Assembly (NCBI RefSeq): GCF_902833145.1
Contig: NZ_CADFEN010000003.1
Location: 496,001 to 560,000, forward strand
DNA: 64,000 bases
DNA from: Burkholderia sp. BCC0506
Lineage (GTDB): Bacteria > Pseudomonadota > Gammaproteobacteria > Burkholderiales > Burkholderiaceae
Direction of reading: 5' to 3'
The notes below the pieces were generated by a model. It had not been told where the DNA came from. It was given only the letters and a program-made list of their open reading frames with translations, and did not search any database. The first letter of the stretch is position 1, and every line of letters starts with the position of its first letter. The translations under genes and the position numbers were made by a program. Shown here one piece after another: positions 19,535-29,034 of this stretch.

Positions 19535-20473
19535 TCACGATACCCAGACGGCGAGCGTCAACATCAGCAGCAGGATCATCCACAGGATCACCGCGCGCCA
19601 TACGAGGCCGACCGCCGACTGCAGCGTGCGCGGCGTGCAATCGTCGCCAACCGTCAACGGACCGCTGTCGCCGACCGCCAGCGCGTCGAGGCTCGACGGT
19701 TCCGCGAGCGGCCCGGCGAGACGCGCGCCAAGCGCTCCGCTGCCGGCGGCCAGCAATACGCCGTCGTTCGGGTCGGGCCACTGGCGCGTGTGATTGCGCC
19801 ACGCGTAGATCGCATCCTCGAAATTGCCGACGATCGCGAAACCGAGCGCCGTCAGCCGCGACGGAATCCAGTCGATCACGAAGAACGCGCGCTGCGCGAA
19901 CGTCGAGAATGCGGCCGTACGATCGTCGCCCGGCGTCGACCAGCTGCGCGCCAGGTATTCGGAAATTCGGTACAGCACGGCGCCGGCCGGGCCGATCGGC
20001 AGCACGTACCAGAAGAACACGCCGAATACGTGGCGATGCGACGCGACGACCGCATGAATCAGCGTATGGCGAACGATTTCGCCGACCGGCATGTCGACCG
20101 TGTCGATGCCCGTCCACTCGTGCAGAATTTCGCGCGCGCGCGGCACGTCGTCGTTGTTGAGCGCGAGATGGATATCGGTGAAGTAGTGGCTGAACTGACG
20201 GAAGCCGAGCGTGAAATACACGACCACGACGTTCCAGATGAACGCGAGCACGAAGCTCACCTTGTACAGCAGGAAATAGATCAGCGCGACGATCAGCACC
20301 CACGGCAGCACGACCGCCAGCCATGCGAGCAGGCCGTGCTTCTGCTTGCCGGCGTCGAGGCCATGCGCGACGGTTTCCGCATGAAACTGGAACAGCGCGA
20401 ACACCGGATTGCTCGGCGACAACGCGCGGACCTGTTCGATGATGAGGGCGAGGAGAACCGAAAAGAAAGTCAT
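19535..20473 (-). CDS. CobD/CbiB-family membrane protein
   Basis: 312 residues with hydrophobic segments near residues 1-15, 50-85, 145-165 and at the C-terminus (WRAVILWMILLLMLTLAVWVS). Resembles the CobD/CbiB family (cobalamin aminopropanol linkage) and AmpE-like proteins: MTFFSVLLALIIEQVRAL, then HEWTGIDTVDMPVGEIVRHTLIHAVVASHRHVFGVFFWYVLP. No other cobalamin gene is nearby, so a true B12 role is uncertain and the broad family name is safer. Confidence 0.8.
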   Translation of the reverse strand: MTFFSVLLALIIEQVRALSPSNPVFALFQFHAETVAHGLDAGKQKHGLLAWLAVVLPWVLIVALIYFLLYKVSFVLAFIWNVVVVYFTLGFRQFSHYFTDIHLALNNDDVPRAREILHEWTGIDTVDMPVGEIVRHTLIHAVVASHRHVFGVFFWYVLPIGPAGAVLYRISEYLARSWSTPGDDRTAAFSTFAQRAFFVIDWIPSRLTALGFAIVGNFEDAIYAWRNHTRQWPDPNDGVLLAAGSGALGARLAGPLAEPSSLDALAVGDSGPLTVGDDCTPRTLQSAVGLVWRAVILWMILLLMLTLAVWVS

Positions 20474-20593
20474 GCGTGGCGCCGTCTTCGGAGTTATGTC
20501 ATTTTTTGCATAACGATAGCACAGCGTCAGCCGCGCATGGCTGCCGGCGCGGTTGCCCGGCAGCCGCTCGCACGCACCGCCCGGCGCGCCCGC

Positions 20594-21280
20594 CTAGCCG
20601 GCGGCCAAGAAGCGATACAGATTGCGAAACATGCCGGCAGTTGCGCCCCAGATGAAGTAATGCCCGCCCGCTTCGCCATTCGGGTAGGGCATGGCAAAAA
20701 AACGACGCTCGCCGCCTTCCCACCGGAACACGCGGACCTGATGGTTCGCGGGATCCATCACGAACGCGAGCGGCACTTCGAAAATCTCGGCCACTTCGAA
20801 CGTGTCTGCCTGCACGGTGAACGGCGGATGCACGAGGCCGACCACCGGCGTCACGCAGAAACCCGTGCCGGTCAGGTAGTCGGGCAGCGCACCGAGAATC
20901 TCGACACGCTCGGCGGCCAGCCCGATCTCCTCCTTTGCCTCGCGTAACGCAGTGGCGATCGCGTCGCGATCGTACGGCTCGCGGCGGCCGCCGGGAAAGC
21001 TGATCTGTCCGGCGTGGTCGTTCAGGTGATCGGCGCGTTGCGTCAGCAGCACGGTGAGGCCGGACTCGCGGACGACGAGCGGCACGAGGACGGCCGCGCT
21101 ACGCGGATCGATGCCTTCCTGCAGTCTCGCCTCGCCGGGCTCGACGCTCCATTCGAGCGTGCGCGCGAAACGTTCGCGCAGGCCGGACGGCGTCATCAGC
21201 CGGGCATCGATGACAGGCAGGCCGGCACCGGTGCCTTCGACCGGCAATACTTCGGGATCGATGATGGGGCGGCGATTCAA
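20594..21280 (-). CDS. CoA pyrophosphatase, Nudix family
   Basis: 228 residues. The Nudix box reads SFPGGRREPYD then ALREAKEEIGL (residues about 95-120), the NudL/CoAse type. It is preceded by LLTQRADHLNDHAGQISFPGG, the UPF0035 region that marks CoA-specific members. Predicted to split CoA derivatives into phosphopantetheine and 3',5'-ADP. It is 87 bp downstream of rplS on the same strand, but a terminator lies between. Confidence 0.9.
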   Translation of the reverse strand: MNRRPIIDPEVLPVEGTGAGLPVIDARLMTPSGLRERFARTLEWSVEPGEARLQEGIDPRSAAVLVPLVVRESGLTVLLTQRADHLNDHAGQISFPGGRREPYDRDAIATALREAKEEIGLAAERVEILGALPDYLTGTGFCVTPVVGLVHPPFTVQADTFEVAEIFEVPLAFVMDPANHQVRVFRWEGGERRFFAMPYPNGEAGGHYFIWGATAGMFRNLYRFLAAG

Positions 21281-21331
21281 TGGGGCTCTCGGGTTCGTGT
21301 CGTATCGAGCATATTGTCGCGCCAGAATGAA

Positions 21332-21355
21332 AAAAGCACCCGGTTGGGTGCTTTT
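21332..21355 (-). terminator. Intrinsic terminator of the rpsP-rimM-trmD-rplS operon
   Basis: 10-bp stem AAAAGCACCC with complement, tetraloop GGTT, A-run on the left that becomes a T-run on the minus strand. Placed 13 bp after the rplS stop. Confidence 0.85.
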
Positions 21356-21367
21356 TCCTTACAGCTC

Positions 21368-21760
21368 TTACTCTTGGGAAGCTGCTGCGGCGCGATCCTT
21401 CGACACCAGCTTTTCCTTGATACGAGCCGACTTGCCCGAACGCTCGCGCAGGTAGTACAGCTTCGCACGACGCACATCGCCGCGACGCTTCACGACGATG
21501 CTCGCCAGCAGCGGCGAGTACGTCTGGAACGTACGCTCGACGCCTTCGCCCGACGAGATCTTGCGGACGATGAAGTTCGAGTTCAGGCCACGGTTGCGCT
21601 TTGCGATCACGACGCCTTCGTACGCCTGAACGCGCTTGCGGTTACCTTCAACCACGTTCACGTTCACGATCACCGTGTCGCCCGGGGCGAAATCGGGAAT
21701 CGTCTTGCCGGCGAGCGCGCGCTCGATCTCTTCCTGCTCAAGTTTTGCGATCAGATTCAT
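21368..21760 (-). CDS. rplS: 50S ribosomal protein L19
   Basis: 130 residues, slightly longer than E. coli L19 at its Ala-rich C-terminus. Conserved run from [14 protein letters not shown] through [29 protein letters not shown] to [26 protein letters not shown]. Lies at the 30S/50S interface. AGGAG precedes the ATG. Last gene of the four-gene operon. The frame extends upstream but the family start is clear. Confidence 0.98.
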   Translation of the reverse strand: MNLIAKLEQEEIERALAGKTIPDFAPGDTVIVNVNVVEGNRKRVQAYEGVVIAKRNRGLNSNFIVRKISSGEGVERTFQTYSPLLASIVVKRRGDVRRAKLYYLRERSGKSARIKEKLVSKDRAAAASQE

Positions 21761-21893
21761 TACTGACTCCTTATGCCATCTTGTCGGCGTTTGCACCCGC
21801 CTGCTTCCAGGCCCGGCCCCGATAGAGGATGGATTCACATCAGGCGCCGCGCACGCATGCACGGCACCGCCATTTCCCGCCCGCGAAACCGCC

Positions 21894-22688
21894 TCAGGAG
21901 GCGTCCTTCGCTTCGCGTGCGAGGTTCGCAAGCCACGCCTCGTCGGCCCGGCTCAGCAACTTCTCGCGGCGCGCCCGGACGATCAGGTCCGGCCGCTTCC
22001 GCAGTGTATTCCTCAATGCTTCCTGGCGCCGCCACTTCTCGATCTCGGCATGATGCCCGCCGAGCAGCACGTCCGGCACGCGCACCCCCTCATACTCCTC
22101 GGGGCGCGTGTAATGCGGACAGTCGAGCAGCCCGTCGGCGAAGCTGTCCTGCACCGCCGACTGCGCATCGTTCAGCACGCCGGGCAACAGGCGCACGACG
22201 GCATCCATCATCGCCATCGCCGGCAGCTCGCCGCCCGACAGCACGAAATCGCCGAGGCTGATTTCCTCGTCGACGCAACGATCGAGCAGGCGCTGGTCGA
22301 TCGCCTCGTAACGGCCGCACAGCACGACGACGCCGGGTTCCTGCGCCATCCGCACCGCACGCTCATGCGTGAGCGGCGCGCCTTGCGGCGACATCATCAC
22401 GACCCGCGTACTCGCGATACCCTGCTCCGCCTGCGCCGCTTTCGCGGCGTCGATCGCGGCTTCGAGCGGCCTGGCCAGCATCACCATGCCCGGACCGCCG
22501 CCGTACGGACGATCGTCGACCGTGCGGTAGTTGTCCGTCGTGAAATCACGCGGGTTCCAGGTGCGCAGCCCGAAGCGCCCCTGCTTGACGGCCCGGCTGG
22601 TGATTCCCCAGTCGGTCAGCGCACGGAACATCTCGGGAAAGAGCGTGACGACGTCGAACTGCACCGCGCGCTCGGGAACCTGGTTCAT
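21894..22688 (-). CDS. trmD: tRNA (guanine37-N1)-methyltransferase
   Basis: 264 residues. Makes m1G37 with S-adenosylmethionine, preventing +1 frameshifts. The SPOUT trefoil knot is seen in [30 protein letters not shown] and [30 protein letters not shown]-terminal helical RNA-binding part from residue 185 ([21 protein letters not shown]). One base separates it from the rimM stop, so translation is coupled. Confidence 0.97.
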   Translation of the reverse strand: MNQVPERAVQFDVVTLFPEMFRALTDWGITSRAVKQGRFGLRTWNPRDFTTDNYRTVDDRPYGGGPGMVMLARPLEAAIDAAKAAQAEQGIASTRVVMMSPQGAPLTHERAVRMAQEPGVVVLCGRYEAIDQRLLDRCVDEEISLGDFVLSGGELPAMAMMDAVVRLLPGVLNDAQSAVQDSFADGLLDCPHYTRPEEYEGVRVPDVLLGGHHAEIEKWRRQEALRNTLRKRPDLIVRARREKLLSRADEAWLANLAREAKDAS

Positions 22689-22689
22689 T

Positions 22690-23370
22690 TCAGTAATCGG
22701 CTTCCCAGTCGACGACGATGCGACGCGCCGCCTGATCCACCGTTTTGACGTATACGCCGACGAACGGAATCAACCGCTCGTCGGTGGTCGGCTGACCGTC
22801 TTTGCCGGTTGCCGGATACTCGACACGCATGATCGAATGCACGCCGTTGTCGATCATCCCGCTCACCTTCCCGAGCGCCACCGATTGCTCGTTGACGACA
22901 TCGAGACCGATCAGGTCGACCCAATAGAATTCGTCCGCGGCCAGTGCCGGGAAATCTTCCCGGCGCACGAACACGCGAAAGCCGCGCATGGACAGCGCAG
23001 CATCGCGGTCGCTGACGCCCGCGGGTTGCGCAACGACCGTGTCGCTGTGCGTCTTCGACTGCATGATGCGGACGGAAAGCCGCTCCGCACCGCGTTCCAG
23101 CCACCAGCGACGCGCGTTGAGCAGCGCGTCGCCACCGCGACCGGCATCGGCATGCGTCGCCACCTTGATCCAGCCTTTCAGGCCGTAGGCGTCGACCACT
23201 GCCCCGACCTCGACGGCATCGTCGGGCCAGGCTTGCGTCGCTTCAGGACCGCCTTGTTCGGCAGCCTGGCCGGCGTTCGCGATCGTGTCGCGCTCGACCG
23301 GCTTGCGGACGAATGCGCCGAATGACGCACGCCCGCGCCTTGCATTACCGGAATCGTGACCCGCCATCAA
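22690..23370 (-). CDS. rimM: 16S rRNA processing protein RimM
   Basis: 226 residues, longer than the typical 170-180 because of an N-terminal extension of about 45 residues (Gly/Ala/Glu-rich) before the family core [18 protein letters not shown]. The PRC-barrel half begins near [18 protein letters not shown]. Binds S19 and helps 30S head maturation. The extension could mean the true start is internal, but no strong later ATG with a ribosome site is obvious. Confidence 0.92.
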   Translation of the reverse strand: MMAGHDSGNARRGRASFGAFVRKPVERDTIANAGQAAEQGGPEATQAWPDDAVEVGAVVDAYGLKGWIKVATHADAGRGGDALLNARRWWLERGAERLSVRIMQSKTHSDTVVAQPAGVSDRDAALSMRGFRVFVRREDFPALAADEFYWVDLIGLDVVNEQSVALGKVSGMIDNGVHSIMRVEYPATGKDGQPTTDERLIPFVGVYVKTVDQAARRIVVDWEADY

Positions 23371-23409
23371 TGCACCTCACAGCCGGCACGACCGGCACAC
23401 CGTGCCATG

Positions 23410-23664
23410 TCAGGCAGCCGGTTGCGCCTTTTGCGCTTCCTTCACGAGACGCTGGACGGTCGGCGACAGTTGCGCGCCAACGCCTTGCCAGTACGTCAGG
23501 CGATCCTGAGCGATACGCAGCGATTCGCCCTTCGTGGCGACCGGGTTGTAGAAGCCGACGCGCTCGATGAAGCGGCCGTCACGACGGTTGCGCGAATCGG
23601 TAGCAACGATGTTGTAGAACGGGCGCTTCTTCGAGCCGCCACGAGCCAGACGGATGATAACCAT
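23410..23664 (-). CDS. rpsP: 30S ribosomal protein S16
   Basis: 84 residues, standard. [41 protein letters not shown] is the S16 signature region. First gene of the operon with rimM, trmD and rplS, the usual bacterial arrangement. AAGGA lies before the ATG. The upstream 150 bp to the divergent dehydrogenase gene should hold the operon promoter. Confidence 0.98.
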
Positions 23665-23816
23665 ATGATGTCCTTCGGGAAAACCGGGTTCGAAACTACT
23701 GAAACACGCGATTATAGCCGGAAACCAGAGGTACAACAAACACTTACGCGCAAAAAACCGCGGACGGCCCGTCCGCCGGGCCTACAATCGTCGTATCCAG
23801 GACGTTCCCGACCGTC

Positions 23817-24956
23817 ATGCCGCCCTTTCGCGCCGCCCCGATACGCCGCGCCCCACGTCCATTCGCGGCGCTGCTTGCCGCCCTTGCCTGCGTCGTGTCC
23901 GCACCGGTGCTTGCCGCGCCGCTGTCGGTGAACGAGCTCATCGTGCCGCCCGGCTTTCATGTGGACGTGCTGACCGACGCCGTACCGGCCGCACGCGAAA
24001 TGGCGTGGTCGCCGCGCGGCATTCTGTATGTCGGCACACGGGATGGCCGGGTCCATGCATTCGTGATGCGCGAGGGTCGGATCACGGCAAGCTACGTGAT
24101 CGCGTCCGGGCTCGACATGCCGGTCGGCGTCGCCTATCGCGATGGCGCCCTCTATATATCCGCCGTGTCGCGCATCGTGCGCCTCGATCATATCGACGAC
24201 CGGCTCGCCAGACCGCCCGCACCGGTCGTCGTGACCGACGCGTTGCCGACCGACCACCATCACGGCTGGAAATTCATCGCGTTCGGCCCCGACGGCAAGC
24301 TGTACGTGCCGACCGGCGCGCCGTGCAACGTCTGCCTTGCCGATCGCGGCCGCTACGCGATCATCGCGCGGATGAACGCCGACGGCAGCGGGCGCGAAGT
24401 GGTCGCCCGCGGCATACGCAATACGGTCGGCTTTGCATGGCATCCCGATTCGGGCGAGCTGTGGTTCACCGACAACGGGCGCGACATGATGGGCGACGAC
24501 GTGCCCGACGACAAGCTGAACCGTGCGCCGCGCGCCGGCCTCGACTTCGGCTTCCCATACTGCCACGGCGGCGATACGCCCGACCCCGAATTCGGCGGCG
24601 CCGACGTCTGCCGCCGTTATGTGCCGCCCGTCCTGAAACTCGGCGCGCACGTCGCGGCGCTCGGGATGCGCTTCTATACCGGATCGATGTTTCCGGCGCC
24701 GTATCGCAATAACGTCTTCATTGCCGAACACGGCTCGTGGAACCGGAGCACGAAGGTCGGCTACCGCGTGATGCGCGTCGTCGTCTCGGCCGACGGCAGC
24801 CACGCACGCCAGATGCCGTTCGTCACAGGCTGGCTGCGCCCCGACGGCACCGTATGGGGACGCCCGGCCGATGTACTGCCGCTGCCCGACGGCTCGCTGC
24901 TCGTCAGCGACGATTATGCGGGCGCGATCTACCGCGTCACCTATGCGGCACCTTGA
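23817..24956 (+). CDS. Exported PQQ-type sugar dehydrogenase (glucose/sorbosone family)
   Basis: 379 residues. Signal peptide to about residue 38 (AALACVVSAPVLAAPL). The remainder is a six-bladed beta-propeller of the GSDH family: EMAWSPRGILYVGTRDGRVHAF, HHHGWKFIAFGPDGKLYVPTG, NTVGFAWHPDSGELWFTDNGRDMMGDD, and DYAGAIYRVTY at the end. Substrate is unknown; family members oxidise aldoses or sorbosone in the periplasm with PQQ. No pqq genes are nearby. Divergent from rpsP. Confidence 0.87.
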   Translation: MPPFRAAPIRRAPRPFAALLAALACVVSAPVLAAPLSVNELIVPPGFHVDVLTDAVPAAREMAWSPRGILYVGTRDGRVHAFVMREGRITASYVIASGLDMPVGVAYRDGALYISAVSRIVRLDHIDDRLARPPAPVVVTDALPTDHHHGWKFIAFGPDGKLYVPTGAPCNVCLADRGRYAIIARMNADGSGREVVARGIRNTVGFAWHPDSGELWFTDNGRDMMGDDVPDDKLNRAPRAGLDFGFPYCHGGDTPDPEFGGADVCRRYVPPVLKLGAHVAALGMRFYTGSMFPAPYRNNVFIAEHGSWNRSTKVGYRVMRVVVSADGSHARQMPFVTGWLRPDGTVWGRPADVLPLPDGSLLVSDDYAGAIYRVTYAAP

Positions 24957-25067
24957 CGCAGGCGGCGGATGACCCGGCCCGACCGGGCATCGTAGAATGC
25001 GTGCCGGGCCGCGCGCCCGCGCGGGCCTGCCGGCCCCGCCCATGCCAACGACAATACGCCGCCATCC

Positions 25068-25535
25068 ATGTCCAGCAGCACTGCATCGCCCCGCCGCTTC
25101 CGCTCCAAGACGCTCACCGCCGCCCTCGCATTCCTGCTCGGATCGATCGGCGCGCACCGCTTCTATCTGTACGGCTTTCGCGACGTGTACGGCTGGGCGC
25201 ACCTGCTCGCGACGATCGTCGGTATCCCGGGCTTCCTCCTGCTCGCCGCCACCCAGCGCAGCGCCGGCCTCGGCTGGTGGCTCGCGGTACCCGGCGCCAT
25301 CTCGCTGCTGGCGGCATTCCTCGCCGCACTCGTCTACGGGCTGCGCCCCGACGAAAAATGGGATGCGCAATTCAATGCGGACACCGGCAAGCACAGCCAG
25401 TCGGGCTGGACCGTGATCTTCGTCGTGATCTTCTCGCTGCTGATCGGCGCGTTCCTGCTGATGACCGCACTTGCACTGTCGTTCCAGACGTACTTCGAAT
25501 CGCAGGTCGAAGCGGCCAAGCAGATTTCGCAGTAA
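25068..25535 (+). CDS. TM2-domain membrane protein
   Basis: 155 residues. An N-terminal TM2 motif, KTLTAALAFLLGSIGAHRFYLYGFRDVYGWAHLL, two helices joined by the GAHRFYLYG turn, then another hydrophobic stretch (residues 62-90) and a long C-terminal helix (VIFVVIFSLLIGAFLLMTALAL). Role unknown; members are small inner-membrane proteins. It follows the dehydrogenase by 111 bp, same strand. Confidence 0.85.
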   Translation: MSSSTASPRRFRSKTLTAALAFLLGSIGAHRFYLYGFRDVYGWAHLLATIVGIPGFLLLAATQRSAGLGWWLAVPGAISLLAAFLAALVYGLRPDEKWDAQFNADTGKHSQSGWTVIFVVIFSLLIGAFLLMTALALSFQTYFESQVEAAKQISQ

Positions 25536-25577
25536 GCGTGGCCAATACGGCACACCGGCAACCGCACCGCTCGCCGG

Positions 25578-26744
25578 TCAGAACAGGTTCAATTGCATGT
25601 CGTCGCGCGACTTCGCGCCGGCGGCACGAACCGCAACACGCGGCGCCGGCACCTCGGCAGCCGGCGCACCGCTGAACCGCGACAGGTCGAGAATGCCGTT
25701 CGTGCGCTCGTTCAACCCGAGGCGCTTGACGGCCTGGCGAAAGCGCTGCCGCAAGAGGTCGGCCCAGATCCCCTCGCCCTTCATTCGTTTCGAGAAATCC
25801 GAGTCGTAATCCTTGCCGCCGCGCATGTCGCGCACGCGGTTCATCACGCGCTCCGCACGATCGGGAAAATGCGCGGCAAGCCAGTGCTTGAACAGCGGCG
25901 AGACCTCCCACGGCAACCGCAGGATGATGTAGCTCGCATGCGTGGCACCGGCTTCCGCGCACGCCTCCAGCACGCGCTCCATGTCGGGCTCGGTGACGAA
26001 CGGAATCACGGGTGCGATGCTCACGCCGACCGGCACGCCCGCCTCGCGCAGCGCGCGGATCGTGCGCAACCGCCGCGCCGGGGTGGCCGCGCGCGGCTCC
26101 AGCGTGCGCGCGAGCTCGGCATCGAGCGTCGTGATCGTGACCGCCGCCATGACCTGCCCGCGTTCGGCCATCGGCGCGAGCAGGTCGAGATCGCGCTCGA
26201 TCAGCGACGATTTCGTGATCGCCGCGAACGGCAGCCCACGATCGTGCATCACCTGGATCACGCTGCGCGTGATGCGCAGGTCGCGCTCGACCGGTTGGTA
26301 TGCGTCGGTGTTGACCCCGAGCGCGATCGGCTCGGGTACGTAGCGCTTGCGCGAGATCTCGCGCTCCAGCAGTTCGGCCGCGTTCACCTTCGCGTAGATG
26401 CGACTTTCGAAATCGAGCCCGGGCGACAGCCCGAGATAGCTGTGCGTCGGCCGCGCGAAGCAGTAGATACAACCGTGCTCGCAGCCGCGATACGGATTGA
26501 GCGACACGCTGAACGGAATATCGGGCGACTGGTTGCGCGTCAGGATGCTCTTCGCCCGTTCCTCGAATACCTGCGTACGCAGCGGTGCGGGGAAATCGGC
26601 ATCGTCGGACTCGTGCGTCCAGCCGTCGTCCACCGCTTCGCGCTGCGCGATTTCGTATCGCCCCTGCAGGTTGTCGACCGCACCGCGCCCCTTGCGGGGC
26701 ACGGGCGGCGCTACCGGAAATTCGTTGTCGGACCGATCGTCCAT
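25578..26744 (-). CDS. SOS-type radical SAM protein, PA0069 family, with clamp-binding-like tail
   Basis: 388 residues from the chosen start. The radical SAM CxxxCxxC is in GCEHGCIYCFA near residue 85, followed by TKSSLIERDLDLL and TITTLDAELARTLEPR, as in the PA0069/Rv2578c and spore-photoproduct-lyase-like group. The last five residues are QLNLF, which fits the sliding-clamp motif QLxLF. The promoter at 26780-26808 puts RNA start near 26773, so the in-frame ATG at 26780 cannot be used; 26744 (MDDRSDNEFP) or 26756 (MGGHMDD) must be. No function is established here; DNA repair is an inference. Confidence 0.88.
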   Translation of the reverse strand: MDDRSDNEFPVAPPVPRKGRGAVDNLQGRYEIAQREAVDDGWTHESDDADFPAPLRTQVFEERAKSILTRNQSPDIPFSVSLNPYRGCEHGCIYCFARPTHSYLGLSPGLDFESRIYAKVNAAELLEREISRKRYVPEPIALGVNTDAYQPVERDLRITRSVIQVMHDRGLPFAAITKSSLIERDLDLLAPMAERGQVMAAVTITTLDAELARTLEPRAATPARRLRTIRALREAGVPVGVSIAPVIPFVTEPDMERVLEACAEAGATHASYIILRLPWEVSPLFKHWLAAHFPDRAERVMNRVRDMRGGKDYDSDFSKRMKGEGIWADLLRQRFRQAVKRLGLNERTNGILDLSRFSGAPAAEVPAPRVAVRAAGAKSRDDMQLNLF

Positions 26745-26760
26745 GTGCCCACCCATTCGC

Positions 26761-26800
26761 CTGCGCCCAATACTGTACATTTATACAGTATTGGGCGCAG
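26761..26800. repeat. 40-bp near-perfect inverted repeat around the LexA box
   Basis: CTGCGCCCAATACTGTA and its perfect complement, 17 bp each, separated by CATTTA. The inner part is the LexA-type box; the outer 10 bp of each arm (CTGCGCCCAA/TTGGGCGCAG) go beyond what LexA needs. It would also form an RNA hairpin if read through from the lrp-type gene, but has no T-run. Confidence 0.85.
26771..26790. promoter_or_regulatory. LexA (SOS) box
   Basis: TACTGTACATTTATACAGTA matches the CTGT-N8-ACAG consensus with the favoured TA flanks on both sides. It covers the -10 element of the promoter for the leftward radical SAM gene, the position where LexA represses by blocking RNA polymerase. PA0069 of Pseudomonas aeruginosa is, to my memory, also a LexA target. 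Confidence 0.85.
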
Positions 26801-26808
26801 CATGCCAA
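26780..26808 (-). promoter_or_regulatory. Sigma-70 promoter of the radical SAM gene
   Basis: On the minus strand TTGGCA (26808-26803), a 17-bp spacer, then TATAAA (26785-26780). Both hexamers match consensus at 4-5 of 6 positions with ideal spacing. The -10 lies inside the LexA box. RNA should start at about 26773. Confidence 0.7.
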
Positions 26809-26847
26809 GGGCGGGATAAAGGGCCCGACACACGGGCCGCCGGCACG

Positions 26848-27336
26848 TCACTCGCCGACGGAGATCGTCAGGGTCTCCTTGATTTCCTCCATCACGACAT
26901 AGCTCTTCGACTGCACGGCGCCGGGCAACTGCAGCAGGATGTCGCCGAGCAGTTTCCGGTAGTCGGCCATCTCGCCGATCCGCGCCTTGATCAGGTAGTC
27001 GAAATCGCCGGACACGAGATGGCATTCGAGCACCTCGTCGATCTTCATCACTTCCCGGCGGAATTGCTCGAACATGTTGCCGCCCTTGTGGCCGAGCGTG
27101 ATCTCGACGAACACCAGCAGCGCGGCCCCCAACTGGCCCGGGTCGACCCGCGCGTGATAGCCGGTGATCACGCCGTCGCGCTCCATGCGCCGCACGCGCT
27201 CGATGCACGGCGTGACGGTCAGTCCGACCTGTTCCGCGAGATCTTTCATCGCCATCCGGCCATCGTCCTGAAGCAGTTTCAGGATGCGCCGGTCGAGCTT
27301 GTCGAGCGAGCGTACGGGCTGACGTTGCGTTCTCAT
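26848..27336 (-). CDS. Lrp/AsnC-family regulator, likely of dadA
   Basis: 162 residues, the normal Lrp size. N-terminal HTH: LDKLDRRILKLLQDDGRMAMKDLAEQVGLTVTPCIERVRRMERDGVI (residues 10-58); C-terminal RAM domain from ALLVFVEITLGHKGGN to TLTISVGE with VSGDFDYLIKARI. It lies next to and divergent from dadA, the usual arrangement for the alanine- or leucine-sensing regulator of D-amino-acid dehydrogenase. The frame opens at 27372, but MRTQRQPVRSLDKLDRR is the family start. Confidence 0.92.
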   Translation of the reverse strand: MRTQRQPVRSLDKLDRRILKLLQDDGRMAMKDLAEQVGLTVTPCIERVRRMERDGVITGYHARVDPGQLGAALLVFVEITLGHKGGNMFEQFRREVMKIDEVLECHLVSGDFDYLIKARIGEMADYRKLLGDILLQLPGAVQSKSYVVMEEIKETLTISVGE

Positions 27337-27481
27337 TTGTTTCTGCTGAAAACCGAAAAAATACGATAACAAAACCTACACATTCGACAATACCATAGCG
27401 CAAAAAACTAGATCAGCTAGAGGTTACACGGAGCCGCGGGTGCGTCCGGCCTCGACCTGATTCCTTCGATCTGGAGCAGCT
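27337..27481. promoter_or_regulatory. Divergent promoter region between the Lrp-type gene and dadA
   Basis: 145 bp, AT-rich for this genome, with CTAGATCAGCTAG (27408-27420) as a short dyad and several A-runs (AACAAAAC, CAAAAAAC). Lrp-type proteins bind degenerate AT-rich sites, so binding here is plausible but no exact site can be named. GGAGC lies before the dadA ATG. Confidence 0.45.
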
Positions 27482-28768
27482 ATGCGAGTCGTCATTCTGG
27501 GCAGCGGTGTGGTGGGCGTGGCAAGCGCGTATTACCTCGCGCGCGCCGGCCATGAAGTCACGGTGATCGACCGGGAAGCCGGCCCGGCGCTCGAGACGAG
27601 CTTCGCGAACGCAGGCCAGATCTCGCCCGGCTATGCCGCGCCGTGGGCCGCGCCCGGCGTGCCGCTGAAGGCCGTCAAGTGGATGTTCGAGAAGCACGCG
27701 CCGCTCGCGATCCGCCTCGACGGCACGCGCTTCCAGCTCCAGTGGATGTGGCAGATGCTGCGCAACTGCACGGCCGAACGCTATGCGGTCAACAAGGGCC
27801 GCATGGTGCGCCTCGCCGAATACAGCCGCGATTGCCTGCAGGCGTTGCGCGCCGACACCGGCATCCAGTACGAAGGTCGCACGGGCGGCACGCTGCAACT
27901 GTTCCGCACGCAGCAGCAGCTCGACGGCGCGGCGAAGGACATCGCGGTGCTGCAGGAAGCGAACGTGCCGTTCGAACTGCTGTCGCCGGTCGAGCTCAAG
28001 CACGCCGAGCCGGCCCTCGCCGCCGTCTCGCACAAGCTGACGGGCGGCCTGCGCCTGCCGGGCGACGAAACCGGCGATTGCCAGCTGTTCACGACGCGCC
28101 TCGCCGCGCTCGCCGAATCGCTCGGCGTGAAATTCCGCTACAACACGCCGATCGACGCGCTCGCGATCGCCGGCGGCAAGATCGCCGGCGTGCAGTGCGG
28201 CAGCGAGACGGTGCGCGCCGATGCATACGTCGTCGCGCTCGGCTCGTACTCGACGAACTTCATCGCGAACCTGATGAAGATTCCCGTCTATCCGCTGAAG
28301 GGCTATTCGATCACCGCGCCGATCGTCAACGAGGCGGCCGCCCCCGTATCGACGGTGCTCGACGAAACGTACAAGATCGCGATCACGCGTTTCGACCAGC
28401 GCATCCGCGTGGGCGGCATGGCCGAGATCGTCGGCTTCGACAAGAACCTGCGCGCGGCGCGCCGCGAAACGCTCGAAATGTGCGTGAACGACCTGTTCCC
28501 GGGCGGTGGCGACACGTCGAAGGCCACGTTCTGGACCGGCCTGCGCCCGATGACGCCGGACGGCACGCCGATCGTCGGCCGCACGCCGGTGTCGAACCTG
28601 TTCCTGAACACCGGCCACGGCACGCTCGGCTGGACGATGTCGTGCGGGTCGGGCCAACTGCTCGCCGACCTGATCTCGGGCAAGAAGCCGGCGATCCAGG
28701 CCGACGACCTGTCGGTGCATCGCTACCTGAAGGACGTGCCCGGCCAGACGCGCCCGGCTTACGCTTGA
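27482..28768 (+). CDS. dadA: D-amino-acid dehydrogenase small subunit
   Basis: 428 residues. An FAD-dependent, inner-membrane-associated enzyme that oxidises D-amino acids (chiefly D-alanine) to keto acids. FAD Rossmann motif [30 protein letters not shown] at residues 2-31. The DadA family regions [17 protein letters not shown] and [22 protein letters not shown] (near residue 380) are present. A terminator hairpin follows at 28809. Confidence 0.96.
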   Translation: MRVVILGSGVVGVASAYYLARAGHEVTVIDREAGPALETSFANAGQISPGYAAPWAAPGVPLKAVKWMFEKHAPLAIRLDGTRFQLQWMWQMLRNCTAERYAVNKGRMVRLAEYSRDCLQALRADTGIQYEGRTGGTLQLFRTQQQLDGAAKDIAVLQEANVPFELLSPVELKHAEPALAAVSHKLTGGLRLPGDETGDCQLFTTRLAALAESLGVKFRYNTPIDALAIAGGKIAGVQCGSETVRADAYVVALGSYSTNFIANLMKIPVYPLKGYSITAPIVNEAAAPVSTVLDETYKIAITRFDQRIRVGGMAEIVGFDKNLRAARRETLEMCVNDLFPGGGDTSKATFWTGLRPMTPDGTPIVGRTPVSNLFLNTGHGTLGWTMSCGSGQLLADLISGKKPAIQADDLSVHRYLKDVPGQTRPAYA

Positions 28769-28808
28769 ATCGGACCGGCTCGCGGCGATGCGGGCCGGTC
28801 GCAGCACT

Positions 28809-28836
28809 GACAAAGGCGCCCGAGGGCGCCTTTGTC
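28809..28836. terminator. Terminator after dadA
   Basis: Perfect 12-bp stem GACAAAGGCGCC with complement, CGAG loop. The descending arm ends in TTTGTC, a weak T-run. Between this hairpin and the etfA terminator (28837-29034) about 200 bp hold nothing I recognise on either strand. Confidence 0.6.
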
Positions 28837-29034
28837 ACTTCGGCGAGCGCAAGTACGACTGCGAGCGGCGGCTCGGCACGAGGCTTCAGGCAACGGGGGC
28901 ATGCAGTTGTCGCCCGTCGAGCGAATCGGCGCTGCCAGTCGCGCGTGGCCGACGATGCGTTCCGCATGGCGCGGTACGATCGCGCACCCTCTCGGCGAAC
29001 GACACCCGCCACTCTTCAGCGATGACGCAACAAA

